DNA of 64,000 nt from Bacteroides luti (lineage in GTDB: Bacteria; Bacteroidota; Bacteroidia; Bacteroidales; Bacteroidaceae): positions 1 to 64,000 of the forward strand of contig NZ_FQTV01000007.1 of the NCBI RefSeq assembly GCF_900128905.1. The letters run 5' to 3'. The position numbers and the translations under genes were made by a program. The notes beneath the pieces were generated by a model. That model saw nothing but the letters and a program-made list of their open reading frames with translations, had not been told where the DNA came from and did no database searches. Every line of letters begins with the position of its first letter. Within the stretch, counting starts at the first letter, position 1. Shown here one piece after another: positions 31,301 to 41,400 of this stretch.

Positions 31301-31756
31301 ACGGTGAATTTCCCTCAAGTATCCAAAAGCCTGAAGAAAGATTCTTTGTTTGACTGGAGTAAAGAAAGTGATGCTGATATCAAGTATTACTCTGGTACTG
31401 CCAATTATCAGACTACATTCCAATGGAAGAACAAAGTAGGCAAGAATGAAGTATATCTTGATTTGGGTAAAGTAAATGTAATGGCCGAGGTTATTGTTAA
31501 TGGAATAAATTGCGGAATTGCATGGACTGCTCCTTACCAAGTTAATATTACCAAAGCAATAAAGAAAGGAAATAACAACTTAGAGATTCAGGTTGTAAAT
31601 ACCTGGTTGAATAAGATGAAAGGTGTGCATGATCAAAAGATTAAAGCAGATAATGTTTGGACAAATGCTACCTATTGGTCAGAAAAGTTACCTTTGCAAG
31701 AGTCAGGACTTTTAGGACCTTTAAATCTTCTTATAAAGGAAAGTAAGAGAAAGTAA
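28400..31756 (+). CDS. GH106 alpha-L-rhamnosidase (BT0986-like)
   Basis: An 1118-residue secreted enzyme (signal peptide to VTAQK). The N-terminal barrel opens with PPEEASPWVFWYWMHGAVSK and CDGFALAGGPWITPEKSMQK, both typical of GH106. Glu446 (DSWECGSQNW) and Glu578 (QAEGFTQLR) lie 132 residues apart, which is the spacing I recall for the catalytic pair of BT0986. An inserted beta-sandwich occupies about residues 160-330 and a C-terminal jelly roll (about 970-1110, with KNEVYLDLGKVNVMAEVIVN) ends the protein. In RG-II it would remove alpha-L-rhamnose from chain B. It is co-transcribed with the GH2 gene before it. The esterase gene after it is separated by 197 bp and a repeat array. Confidence 0.88.
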   Translation: MSKYKSFLLFLLILCCTAVTAQKTLLSNRFNNPPEEASPWVFWYWMHGAVSKAGITADMEAMKAAGLGGAYLMPIKDTINNKSFLPAYRQLTPEWWEMVRFSMQEADRVGLKLGMHICDGFALAGGPWITPEKSMQKVVWSDTIISGGKIKNMRLHRPESYEGFYKEIGLYAIPVQEEYSTEINVPEVSSSNAQDKTPSYLVTRNAEGAFKASSACWIQYSFKQPFTCRSLELVLNGNNYQAHRLKVCVSDDGVNFRTVKQLTPARQGWQNTDENSTHIIPATTARYFRFYWDPKGSEPGAEDMDAAKWKPTLKIKKLYLSSRALIGQFEGKAGLVWRVSKRTQSDELPDKDCVKLNQVIDLSASLNGDLLNATLPAGRWRIVRMGHTSTGHTNATGGAGKGLECDKFSEEAVKIQFDHWFGEAFRKTDPELAKRVLKFMHVDSWECGSQNWSDNFMAEFKKRRGYDLTPYLLVYTGTPLESAEKTESILNDIRQTISELIVDVFYKTLADKAKEYNCEFSAESVAPTMVSDGMLHYQAVDRPMGEFWLNSPTHDKPNDMLDAISGAHVYGKNIIQAEGFTQLRTMWNENPSMLKPLLDRNYALGINKLFYHVYVHNPYVDKAPGITLDGIGLYFQRDQTWWKQGKAWVDYARRCQTLLQFGHPVVDVAVFTGEELPTRAILPDRLVPSLPGIFGKERVESEAKRLANEGQPVREMPVGVSNSANMTDLGDWIDPLSGYAYDSFNKDALVRLSRSEYGKLIVSGGAEYRILVLPKPHPMSPDGDYMSLEVARKIRLLQKSGVVVLLGDKPSRVPGLADKDYNTKEVNKIVDLIWSASPQYKLPYNEADFSQFGLKKDVIFKNNAKDFAWTHRADENVDIYFIANQKNERRKVTVSLRCSSRQPELWNPVTGEIKDAEVWSEFDDRTEVALDLDANESVFVVFQRETKVVSGNKQSIVTTAPLQTKDWTVNFPQVSKSLKKDSLFDWSKESDADIKYYSGTANYQTTFQWKNKVGKNEVYLDLGKVNVMAEVIVNGINCGIAWTAPYQVNITKAIKKGNNNLEIQVVNTWLNKMKGVHDQKIKADNVWTNATYWSEKLPLQESGLLGPLNLLIKESKRK

Positions 31757-31796
31757 TAGAGACATTAATAATTTAAATTAGTTTGGTTAGTAGAAA

Positions 31797-31871
31797 CATG
31801 TACATGTTCGGATCCAATCATGTACAAGATTGAAAGTAATCATGTACAAGATCGAGGACTAAACATGTACA
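31797..31871. repeat. Four-unit CATGTACA array at 22-23 bp (array B)
   Basis: CATGTACA occurs at 31797, 31819, 31841 and 31864 (steps 22, 22, 23). Units 2 and 3 share CATGTACAAGAT. The array ends 83 bp before the esterase gene, in a 197-bp gap within the enzyme block. It has the same unit number and period as array A upstream of GH138 but a different word. It is likely a regulator-binding array for the esterase-GH139-GH2 unit. Confidence 0.85.
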
Positions 31872-31953
31872 TGATTGGTTTAAGATAACCTCAATAAATA
31901 CTTAGTTTATTATCGGGTTTTACTTAGATACTGATTATTAAATACATAGTTAA

Positions 31954-33384
31954 ATGAATAACAAGTTCAGATTCGGAGCACTCGCGTTGGCGATCTCGCT
32001 CTTTTGTTCGACCACAATAAAGGCCGAAGTTAAACTTCCAGCTTTTTTCTCAAATGGAATGGTTATACAACAACAAACTAATGCTTCTTTTTGGGGAACT
32101 TCAACACCTGATAAGAAACTGACAATTGTTACATCATGGAATAAAAAGAAATATACTGTTGATGTTGACGGAACAGGAAAATGGAAAATTGCTCTTGCAA
32201 CTCCTACAGCTGGTGGTCCATATTCTATCACATTCAATGACGGCAAACAAACAACTTTGCAAGATGTGTTGGTTGGCGAGGTATGGCTTTGCTCTGGTCA
32301 GTCGAACATGGAAATGCCAATGAAGGGTTATAAGAACCAACCGGTTGATAACTCGAATATGGATATCCTTAAATCTGCAAATTCTCAGATTCGTCTATTC
32401 ACTGTAGGTCATAATTCTGTTATCGATGTGCAGAGTGATGTAAAAGGCGACTGGAAAGCTGCTACTCCCGAGTCTGTAAGAGAATTCAGTGCAACAGCTT
32501 ATTACTATGGTCGTCTGCTTCAGCAGTTGCTGAATGTTCCGGTTGGACTGATTTGCAGCAGCTGGGGAGGTTCTTGTGTTGAGGCCTGGATGGATAAAGA
32601 AATGCTGAAAGGTTTTCCTGAAATTAAGATCCCAAAATCACCCGAAGATATAGTAGAGAAGAACCGCACTCCTACAACTTTATACCAAGGCATGATTGCT
32701 CCGTTGGTTGGTTATACAATTAAAGGTGCAATATGGTATCAGGGAGAATCTAATTATGATCGTTATCAATCATACACAGATCTTTTCTCAACAATGATTA
32801 ATTTATGGAGAGCAAGATGGAATCAGGGTAATTTCCCATTCTATTTCTGTCAGATTGCTCCTTATGATTATTCAATCATTACTCCTGCCGGAAAAGAAGT
32901 TATTAATTCAGCTTATTTACGTGAAGCTCAAAGCAAAGTAGAATGGAAAGTAGAAAATACAGGTATGGCAGTATTGCTTGATGCTGGATTAAAGGAAGGT
33001 ATTCACCCAAGAAAAAAACAAATTGCTGGTGAGCGTCTTGCTCTTCAGGCTTTGGTGAAGACTTATAAAGTTAACGGTGTAACTGCCGACGGACCGGTTT
33101 ATAAAGAGATGGCTGTTCAGAATGATACTGTTGTTTTAAGCTTTGACAGAACACAAATGTGGGTTGCCGCCCCAAAAGGTGACTTGCAAAACTTTAAAGT
33201 AGCCGGTGCAGATAAGAAATTCTATCCTGCTAAAGCATGGATTGTAAGAAGTAAGGTATATGTAAAATCTGATGAAGTAAAGAAGCCTGTTGCTGTTCGC
33301 TATGCTTTCGAAAACTATGTGGATGGTGATTTATATGGCACTGAAGGTCTTCCTGTTTCTTCATTCAGAACTGATAATTGGTAA
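31954..33384 (+). CDS. SGNH carbohydrate acetylesterase (sialate O-acetylesterase type)
   Basis: A 476-residue secreted esterase (signal peptide to TTIKAE). An N-terminal beta domain (25-105) is followed by the SASA/SGNH fold. Ser117 lies in WLCSGQSNMEMPM (block I) and the block III motif is GAIWYQGESNYDR. His351 is in KEGIHPRKKQIAGERLAL. In most family members the His is preceded by Asp (DIHP); here that position is Gly, with Glu one residue further back. RG-II carries acetyl groups on aceric acid and 2-O-methyl-fucose, so removing them is a reasonable role. Synteny suggests an equivalent of BT0985. It is separated by only 4 bp from the next gene. Confidence 0.82.
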   Translation: MNNKFRFGALALAISLFCSTTIKAEVKLPAFFSNGMVIQQQTNASFWGTSTPDKKLTIVTSWNKKKYTVDVDGTGKWKIALATPTAGGPYSITFNDGKQTTLQDVLVGEVWLCSGQSNMEMPMKGYKNQPVDNSNMDILKSANSQIRLFTVGHNSVIDVQSDVKGDWKAATPESVREFSATAYYYGRLLQQLLNVPVGLICSSWGGSCVEAWMDKEMLKGFPEIKIPKSPEDIVEKNRTPTTLYQGMIAPLVGYTIKGAIWYQGESNYDRYQSYTDLFSTMINLWRARWNQGNFPFYFCQIAPYDYSIITPAGKEVINSAYLREAQSKVEWKVENTGMAVLLDAGLKEGIHPRKKQIAGERLALQALVKTYKVNGVTADGPVYKEMAVQNDTVVLSFDRTQMWVAAPKGDLQNFKVAGADKKFYPAKAWIVRSKVYVKSDEVKKPVAVRYAFENYVDGDLYGTEGLPVSSFRTDNW

Positions 33385-33388
33385 ATAG

Positions 33389-35683
33389 ATGAAAAAAGCT
33401 TTTGTTGCATTTATATTATTGATTTTTATATCTACCAGTCGTGCCGCTAAAGTGACCGACTGGCTGGATTCATATAATGTTTTGTGGACTTCTCAAAGCA
33501 AGGGCTCTTACGACTCCATGCCTTGCGGAGGTGGAGACATTGGCCTGAATGTGTGGGTGGAAAACAATGAACTTCTGTTTTATATATCACGCAGTGGCTC
33601 ACTGGACGAAAACAATTGTCTTCTTAAATCAGGACGTATCCGTGTAAAGCTTACTCCAAATCCATTTATAAATTCAGGCTTTAGTCAGCAATTAAATCTT
33701 CGAAAAGGTTTTGTCGATGTTAATGCCGGCAATACGAATATCCGTTTATGGGTAAACGTGTTTAGTCCGGTTATTCATGTTGATATAAATAGCAAAGAAA
33801 AGCTTTCAGCAGAGGTTTATTATGAAAACTGGCGCTATAAAGATCGTCCGGTTAGAAAGGGAGAGGGGAATGCCAATTCCTATAAATGGGCAATTCCTAA
33901 AGGACTTGTAACAAAGGCAGATGTAATAGAGAATAGTACTGATAAAGTAATTTTCTATCATAAAAACGATGCTCAGACAGTATTCGACGTAACAGTTGCT
34001 CAGCAAGGAATGGATTCTGTTAAAAGCAAGATGTATAATCCGATTGGAAACCTTACATCCGGTGGAATGCTATTCGGAGATAATCTGAAGTTTGCAGGAA
34101 CCTCCTCAGGAGAATACGCCGGAACTGATTATAAATCATGGTGCATGAAGAGCGTAAAACCGTCATCTTCGCATCACGTTCTGATAGCTTTGCATACCCA
34201 ACAGACAGAATCACTTAATCAGTGGAAACAAGGATTAGCTGATATTGTGAAAGGTATAAAAAGTAATGATGATAAGAAAAGAACTCAAGCTTGGTGGAAC
34301 TCATTCTGGAATAAGAGTGCTATCCGCATAAACGAAAAAAATAAAGATTCCGAAGCCTGGAAGATTGGAAGAAACTATCAGCTTTTCCGTTATATGTTGG
34401 GATGTAATGCTTACGGTAGTTATCCAACTAAATTTAATGGTGGCTTATTTACTTTTGATCCGGCTCGCGTTGATTCTACACTAAACTTCACTCCCGATTT
34501 TCGTAAATGGGGTGGGGGAACAATGACTGCCCAGAATCAGCGATTGGTATATTTCCCGATGCTTAAGAGCGGAGACTTTGATATGATGACGTCTCAGTTC
34601 GACTTTTATCTGCGTATCCTAAAGAATGCAGAACTAAGAAGTAAGGTTTATTGGAATCACGAAGGAGGATGCTTTACTGAACAAATAGAGAACTTTGGTC
34701 TACCTAATCCGAGTGAGTATGGATGGAAACGTCCGGCAAACTTTGATAAGGGATTAGAATATAATGCCTGGTTGGAATATCAGTGGGATACTGTTCTGGA
34801 GTTCTGTAATATGATTCTTGAAACAAAAGAATATAATAACGAGAAAATAGATAAGTATGTTCCTTTGATAGAAAGCGTTCTGACTTTCTTTGATGAACAC
34901 TATAGAATGCTGGCTACTCAGCGTGGTAGAAAAGTGCTGGATGGCGACGGACATTTAGTACTTTATCCGGGTTCGGCTTGCGAAACTTATAAGATGGCTT
35001 ATAATTCCACATCTACCATTTCGGCTCTGACAGTTGTTTTAGAAAAGATGATTGAATATTCTGCTGCGGATAGTACTAAATCTGCTCGCTGGAAACAGAT
35101 GCTTTCAACTATTCCGCCCATTACTATAAGAGAAGAGAATGGAAAGAAGATGATTGCTCCTGCCAAATTGTGGGAAAGAATCAATAATATTGAATCTCCG
35201 CAATTGTATCCTGTTTTCCCATGGAGAGTATATGGAGTTGGGAAAAAAGATTTAGATGTAGCGGTTAATACCTATTTTAGTGATTCTGATGCGTTGAAAT
35301 TTAGAAGTCATATAGGATGGAAGCAAGATAATATCTTTGCTGCTTGTCTGGGACTCACCAAAGAAGCACAGAGGCTGACTTCCTTAAAAATGAAAGATAG
35401 CGAACTTAGATTCCCTACATTCTGGGGACCAGGTTATGACTGGACTCCCGATCATAATTGGGGAGGCAGTGGAATGATTGGTCTTCAGGAAATGCTGATG
35501 CAAACAAACGGAGAACAGATTCTTCTTTTCCCGGCATGGCCTGCTGAATGGAACGTTCACTTTAAGATGCATGCTCCTAAAAATACGACTGTTGAGGCTG
35601 AGCTTAAAGATGGAAAGGTTACATCACTACAAGTATATCCTGCTGAAAGGATGAAAGATGTTGTTATTATGATTAAGAAATAA
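33389..35683 (+). CDS. (alpha/alpha)6 glycosidase with DUF5703-type N-terminus; GH139 or GH95-like
   Basis: A 764-residue exported protein (signal peptide to STSRA). The N-terminal domain (about 25-290) has SMPCGGGDIGLNVWVEN and LFYISRSGSLDENN, a pattern I associate with DUF5703 proteins and related to the start of GH95 enzymes. A helical barrel follows (about 300-690, with WNHEGGCFTEQIENFGLPNP and WGPGYDWTPDHNWGGSG) and a beta tail. The order GH106, esterase, this gene, GH2 matches BT0986-0985-0984-0983. BT0984 is the founding GH139 2-O-methyl-alpha-L-fucosidase of RG-II chain B, so that is my preferred role. A GH95 alpha-L-galactosidase or fucosidase is the alternative. Catalytic residues were not assigned. 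Confidence 0.65.
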   Translation: MKKAFVAFILLIFISTSRAAKVTDWLDSYNVLWTSQSKGSYDSMPCGGGDIGLNVWVENNELLFYISRSGSLDENNCLLKSGRIRVKLTPNPFINSGFSQQLNLRKGFVDVNAGNTNIRLWVNVFSPVIHVDINSKEKLSAEVYYENWRYKDRPVRKGEGNANSYKWAIPKGLVTKADVIENSTDKVIFYHKNDAQTVFDVTVAQQGMDSVKSKMYNPIGNLTSGGMLFGDNLKFAGTSSGEYAGTDYKSWCMKSVKPSSSHHVLIALHTQQTESLNQWKQGLADIVKGIKSNDDKKRTQAWWNSFWNKSAIRINEKNKDSEAWKIGRNYQLFRYMLGCNAYGSYPTKFNGGLFTFDPARVDSTLNFTPDFRKWGGGTMTAQNQRLVYFPMLKSGDFDMMTSQFDFYLRILKNAELRSKVYWNHEGGCFTEQIENFGLPNPSEYGWKRPANFDKGLEYNAWLEYQWDTVLEFCNMILETKEYNNEKIDKYVPLIESVLTFFDEHYRMLATQRGRKVLDGDGHLVLYPGSACETYKMAYNSTSTISALTVVLEKMIEYSAADSTKSARWKQMLSTIPPITIREENGKKMIAPAKLWERINNIESPQLYPVFPWRVYGVGKKDLDVAVNTYFSDSDALKFRSHIGWKQDNIFAACLGLTKEAQRLTSLKMKDSELRFPTFWGPGYDWTPDHNWGGSGMIGLQEMLMQTNGEQILLFPAWPAEWNVHFKMHAPKNTTVEAELKDGKVTSLQVYPAERMKDVVIMIKK

Positions 35684-35703
35684 TAAAATAAATACAGAAT
35701 AGA

Positions 35704-38310
35704 ATGAAGAATGTTATTGCAGCACTTTTGCTCTTTTTAATGCCGGCGCTTTGTTCCGCTGGTTCATATAGTCCTGAAACTTCAGTTGCAGGCTTTATTG
35801 ATTTAAAAGGCAGTGGGAGAATTGTTTATAATTTCAATCCGGGATGGCGTTTCTTTAAAGGAGATGTTAAAAATGGCGGTGCTATGGGACTGGATGATTC
35901 ATCGTGGGAAGTTGTTGCAACACCACATACAGTAGCATTGGAAGCAGCGGAAGCAAGTGGATGCCGCAATTATCAGGGACCGGCTTGGTACAGAAAGCAT
36001 TTTGTGGTTGATAAATCACTAAAAGGAAAGAATGTCTCGGTATACTTCGAAGCTGTGATGGGTAAATCGGATGTTTATGTAAATGGTAAACTGGTAAAAC
36101 AACATCTTGGTGGATACCTTCCTTTCAGTGTTTCGCTAACCGATCTAGGCATTCATGCCGGTGAATCTTGTCTGATTGCAGTCTTTACCGATAATAGTGA
36201 TGATAAGAACTTCCCTCCGGGAAAGAAACAATATACGCTTGACTTTGCTTATCATGGAGGTATCTATCGTGATGTTTGGATGATTGCAAAATCACCTGTG
36301 GCTATTACAGATGCAATTGAAGCTAACAAAGTTGCCGGTGGTGGAGTCTTTGTTCATTATGATAATATCAGCGAAAAAAGTGCCGATGTTTTTGTAGATA
36401 CGGACGTAAAGAATGAAAGCAAACAAAGCAAGACTGTATATCTGGAAACAGAACTTTGTGATAAAGCAGGGAAAGTTATAGCTCGTGAAAAAACAAAGCT
36501 TGTTCTGGCTAATGGTGAAAGTAAAACAGCAAAGCAAAAGATTACAGTTCGCAAACCAAATCTTTGGTCTCCGGATGATCCGTATTTGTACAGGATCAAT
36601 TCACGAGTACTCGATGGTAAAGTTTCTCTGGATGGCGGAACTACTCGTATCGGTATTCGTAAAGCTGAATTCCGTGGAAAAGATGGATTCTATTTGAATG
36701 GAAAGCCTTACGGACAATTAATAGGTGCTAACAGACATCAGGATTTTGGCTATGTAGGAAATGCTCTTCCAAACTCTCAGCAATGGCGCGATGCTAAGAA
36801 ATTACGTGATGCCGGCTGCAAAATAATCCGTTCGGCACATTATCCTCAGGATCCTGCATTTATGGATGCTTGCGATGAACTTGGTTTGTTTATTATTGTA
36901 GCTACTCCGGGATGGCAATTCTGGAATAAAGATCCTCATTTTGCTGAATTAGTAAATGAGAATACACATCAAATGATTCGTAGAGATCGTAATCATACAT
37001 CAGTTCTTATCTGGGAACCAATATTGAATGAAACACGTTATCCGTTGGATTTCTCTTTATCAGCTTTGAAGGTTACCAAAGATGAATTCCCGTATCCGGG
37101 TGCTCCGGTTGCTGCAGGAGATTTGCATTCAGACGGAGTTGCTGATAATTACGGCTTGGTATATGGATGGCCTACTGACGAAGGAAAAGCTAAACAATGT
37201 GTCTTTACACGTGAGTTTGGTGAAAATGTAGACGACTGGTATGCTCATAACAATAACAACCGTGCATCAAGAAGTTGGGGTGAACGTCCTCAGTTAGTTC
37301 AGGCTCTTTCATTAGCAGAATCTTATGGTGCGATGTTTAAAACAACCGGACAGTTTATCGGTGGTGCACAATGGCATCCTTTTGATCATCAACGCGGTTA
37401 CCACCCAGATCCATATTGGGGAGGAATCTTTGATTGTTTCCGTCAGTCGAAATATGCATATTACATGTTTAAGAGTCAGATATCTCCCAAAGCTACTCAT
37501 CCTGTTTGTGAAACAGGACCAATGGTCTATGTAGCGAATGAAATATCTCCTTTTTCAGATAGTGATGTGGTTGTTTTCAGTAATTGCGATTCTGTAAGAT
37601 TGATTACTTATGAAAAAGATACGATAGTACAACCAGTTATTCACGAAAAGAATGGAATACCTAACGCTCCGGTAATATTTAAGAATGTGTATAATTTCTG
37701 GGATATGAGACAATATACTTATGTTCAGAAGAACTGGCAGAAAGTAAGTTTTGTTGCAGAAGGAATTATTGATGGCAAGGTGGTATGCAGTTATAAAAGA
37801 ATGCCATCACGCCGTTCTACAAAACTAAGACTGACACTCGATCATGAAGGACAAGCATTAGTTGCTGATGGCTCAGATTTTGCGGTTGTAATTGCAGAGG
37901 TTACTGATGATAGCGGAAATGTGCGAAGGTTGGCAAAAGATAATGTAGTTTTCACCGTTGAAGGTGAAGGAACAATTATCGGCGATGCAAGTATTGGTGC
38001 CAATCCGCGAGCTGTTGAATTTGGCTCTGCTCCTGTATTGATTCGTGCAACAAATAAGGCGGGAAAAATTAAGGTTAAAGCTCATGTTCAGTTTGAAGGG
38101 GTGCATGCACCAACATCTGCCGAACTAGAATTTGAGAGTATTCCTTCTGAGAAACCATTTTGTTATATAGATCAGGTACAAAGCAAAGTTAACCGTAACA
38201 ATAAAACGACCAATGAAACAAAACCAACTCTTACAGAAGAAGAAAAGCAAAAAGTTCTGAATGAAGTTGAACTTCAACAGACAGAGTTTGGTGAAAAGCA
38301 CTTAAAATAG
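35704..38310 (+). CDS. GH2 glycosidase, possibly alpha-L-arabinopyranosidase (BT0983-like)
   Basis: An 868-residue exported GH2 enzyme (signal peptide to PALCSAG). It contains a sugar-binding domain (40-200), an Ig-like domain (205-305), a barrel (310-610) with acid/base Glu443 (PILNETRYP) and nucleophile Glu504 (FTREFGENVDD), and C-terminal Ig-like domains including GEGTIIGDASIGANPRAVEF. The last 40 residues are polar and charged (TEEEKQKVLNEVELQQTEF) and may be an exposed tail. It is the last gene of the esterase-GH139-GH2 unit (21-bp gap) and is followed by the HTCS gene. In B. thetaiotaomicron the GH2 at this place removes L-arabinopyranose from chain B. The family is firm; the substrate is inferred. 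Confidence 0.78.
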   Translation: MKNVIAALLLFLMPALCSAGSYSPETSVAGFIDLKGSGRIVYNFNPGWRFFKGDVKNGGAMGLDDSSWEVVATPHTVALEAAEASGCRNYQGPAWYRKHFVVDKSLKGKNVSVYFEAVMGKSDVYVNGKLVKQHLGGYLPFSVSLTDLGIHAGESCLIAVFTDNSDDKNFPPGKKQYTLDFAYHGGIYRDVWMIAKSPVAITDAIEANKVAGGGVFVHYDNISEKSADVFVDTDVKNESKQSKTVYLETELCDKAGKVIAREKTKLVLANGESKTAKQKITVRKPNLWSPDDPYLYRINSRVLDGKVSLDGGTTRIGIRKAEFRGKDGFYLNGKPYGQLIGANRHQDFGYVGNALPNSQQWRDAKKLRDAGCKIIRSAHYPQDPAFMDACDELGLFIIVATPGWQFWNKDPHFAELVNENTHQMIRRDRNHTSVLIWEPILNETRYPLDFSLSALKVTKDEFPYPGAPVAAGDLHSDGVADNYGLVYGWPTDEGKAKQCVFTREFGENVDDWYAHNNNNRASRSWGERPQLVQALSLAESYGAMFKTTGQFIGGAQWHPFDHQRGYHPDPYWGGIFDCFRQSKYAYYMFKSQISPKATHPVCETGPMVYVANEISPFSDSDVVVFSNCDSVRLITYEKDTIVQPVIHEKNGIPNAPVIFKNVYNFWDMRQYTYVQKNWQKVSFVAEGIIDGKVVCSYKRMPSRRSTKLRLTLDHEGQALVADGSDFAVVIAEVTDDSGNVRRLAKDNVVFTVEGEGTIIGDASIGANPRAVEFGSAPVLIRATNKAGKIKVKAHVQFEGVHAPTSAELEFESIPSEKPFCYIDQVQSKVNRNNKTTNETKPTLTEEEKQKVLNEVELQQTEFGEKHLK

Positions 38311-38342
38311 TGATTAATAAGTTTCAAAGTGTTAACCCATTG

Positions 38343-38373
38343 TTGTACATTTGTCTGCCTTTGTTTAACTTTG
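38343..38373 (+). promoter_or_regulatory. Promoter of the HTCS gene
   Basis: TTG (38343-38345), a 20-bp spacer and TAACTTTG (38366-38373) fit the Bacteroides promoter pattern. The start codon follows 32 bp later. The regulator thus seems to have its own constitutive-type promoter, separate from the enzyme genes it would control. Confidence 0.65.
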
Positions 38374-38405
38374 ACCTCAATACTTAAATAAAACAGACAG
38401 AAGAC

Positions 38406-41400
38406 ATGAATAAATATTTGGTGCTTATAATTATGTTATTTTGCTGTCGTTTTGCGACAGCAAGCAATAACATAATTATTGAGCATTATTCAGTTGAGAA
38501 TGGAGTTCCTCATGAAATTGTAAATTGTGCGATCAAAGATTCAGAAGGCTTTGTATGGTTTGGCACCTGGTATGGATTATGCAGTTTCGATGGACAGAAG
38601 TTTAAAACATACAATAGTCGGAATCTCTACTACACAGATATACCTCCCAGAAAAATCCAAAAAATAATAGAAGATAAAAGCTGTAACTTATGGGTCAAAA
38701 CCGTTGACCACAAGCTTTATCTTTTTGATAAGCACAAAGAGTGCTTTTACTCCGTGTTTAATGAACTGAGAAAAAATTACTCAGTAAATTCTCAGATTAT
38801 TAAGATTCAGAAAACAGCCGACGGAGAAATTTTATTATTAACAAAAAACAAAGACTTATTAAAAGCTTCCTCCAACAAGGATGGCAAACTTAATATTATT
38901 CTCCTTCACAACTCAAAAGTCAAGGCTGGCAATACAAAGCTGAAGAAAAATCTATTGTGCGAAAGTAAGGATTATATCAGCTGGATTGGTACAGATTACA
39001 AAATTCTGTCCAGCCCTAAAGGAAATTCCTTAAAATCTAAGCCATCAGATTTTATATTGAAAGGACTTGGTGTTACTCCCGAAACAGAATTATCATGTGC
39101 ATACGAGAATAAAGGTGTTTTATGGGTAGGTGACAAACAAGGTAATATTTATCTGATAACCCTCTATAACGGACGTATCATCCCAATAAAAATATTATCC
39201 GGTAAAGGAGCTATTGAGAATATCTTTATTGAAAACAGAACAAAGATATATATTTCTGTTGCTAATAAAGGTGTCTATTTGTATGACCTGAAGAAAAAGA
39301 CTTTCAAACAGTTATTCACTCCTCAGGTTAAAGAACCTGTTGTGAAGCTATTTAGTGATAGTTACGGAAAAATATGGTTTGTTCTTGGAAAGAAAGGAGT
39401 TGTATATTATAACCCGGTAAATAATCAGATTAAGCAGTTCATTTTTCAGGATGGTCTTGTAAATGAAGAAATTCAGGAACAAGACGGAAAAGAACATGGG
39501 ATGTTCTTTATTACTTCATCAGGTGATTTAGTCCGGATAGATCGTAATAAACTTACAGAGGATTACTTAAATCATTCTGAAGAGTTCCTTAAATTCGAAA
39601 AAGGGAACAGACTTTGTAACTTATTAATGGACAAAGACGGTGTATTGTGGGTTACTTCTTTAGACAATGGTATTTATAAAATTACTTTTCCTAAAAAACA
39701 ATTTTCTCTTTTTTCTCCGTGTAGCTTTGAAAACAAAACTACAGATGCCGAAGTCTGTAAAGTGGGAGTTAAATCTTTGTTTGAAGCAAAGAATGGTGAT
39801 ATATGGGTAGGAACCCGTAATTCGGAAGTCTATAGAACTGCTAGAAATGGTGCTTTAAAGCAAAAGTTCTTTGAGGGTAATTACAATATTGGAAATGTAT
39901 ACCATATAATGGAAGATAACCAGGGTAATCTCTGGTTCTCAACCAAAGGAAAAGGACTTGTAAAGGCAGAACCTGATAATTCATCAAAATTGGGATTCCG
40001 TTTTACCCGTTTTATGAATGAAGAAGATAACCCGAACTCAATTAGCAGTAATGAGGTTTATTGTTCTTATCAAGATAGTAAAGGGCGCATCTGGGCTGGT
40101 TTGTTCGGTGGTGGTCTGAATTTACTGGAGGAAGAAAATGGTAGAGTCATCTTCAGACATAAGTATAATTGCTTTAGCTATTATCCATCCAATGGCATGT
40201 ATATGGAGATTCGGAATATGATCGAAGACTCCGAAGGACGTATATGGGTTGGTACCAGTGATGGGTTGATGTCTTTTGATGGAAACTTCAAAAGAGCTGA
40301 TAAAATAAAATTTGAGGTTTATCAGAATAGATCAGATATTTCAGATAATGATATATATGCATTATACAAAGACAAGAAATCACAAATATGGGTAAGTGTT
40401 TTCGGAGGAGGATTAAATAAGCTTATTAGCTATGATCATGAAACCAGAATGCCTGTTTTCCAATCGTATGGCCTGAAGGAAGGATTGAAAAGTGATGTTA
40501 TCCTGTCTATAGTGGAGGATAAAAAAGGTAATCTCTGGTTGGCTACCGAAATGGGTATTTCCCGTTTTAATATGAAAACACAATCTTTCCGTAACTTTGA
40601 TAAGTATGACGGCTTTATTCCGGTAAAAATGGAAGAGGAGTGTGCATTACGTTGTGCATCCGGACAGCTATGGTTTGGGTGTAAAGATGGTATAATAAAG
40701 TTTGACCCATCCAGACTTGAAACATATAATTTTGCAAATAAAACTTTTATTGTTGATTTTAAAGTTTCTAATCAGGACTACAATTCATTGAATACAGGCG
40801 AACATGGATTATCAGTGAAAGAGCTTAAAACTATAACTCTGAAGCACAATCAGTCTATGTTTACAATTGAGTTTGCTGCACTAAACTATTATAATCAGAA
40901 TCGCATCAGCTATAAGTATATACTTCAGGGATACGAAGAGGAATGGCACTTTAATGGAAAGAACCGGATTGCTTCATATACAAATGTACCTCCGGGAAAG
41001 TATCTGTTTAAGGTAAGAACAATCGACGAAGCAAATCCTTCTTTTGTTTCTGAAAGAACATTAGAAATTATAATTCTTCCACCTTGGTGGAGGTCTGATA
41101 TTGCCTATGTAATTTATGTTATATTGTTCCTGGCTTTATTATATGGAGTTATGAAGTTTGTCTTTTTTATGATAAAGATAAAGAATGACATCTATATTGA
41201 ACAGAAACTTGCAGAATTGAAAATTAAATTCTTTACCAATATATCACATGAGCTGCGTACGCCTTTGACATTGATTAAGGGGCCTATTCAGGAGTTACGG
41301 GAGAAAGAAAAGTTATCCGACAAAGGAGCCCGATACATTGATTTAATGGAAAAAAGTACTGATCAGATGCTTAATCTGGTGAATCAGATTCTCGACTTTA

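Noticed and set aside
33389..35683. Firm assignment as GH95 alpha-L-galactosidase (BT1010)
   Set aside because: The neighbour order fits GH139 (BT0984) better and the usual GH95 active-site set was not identified. I kept it as an alternative only.
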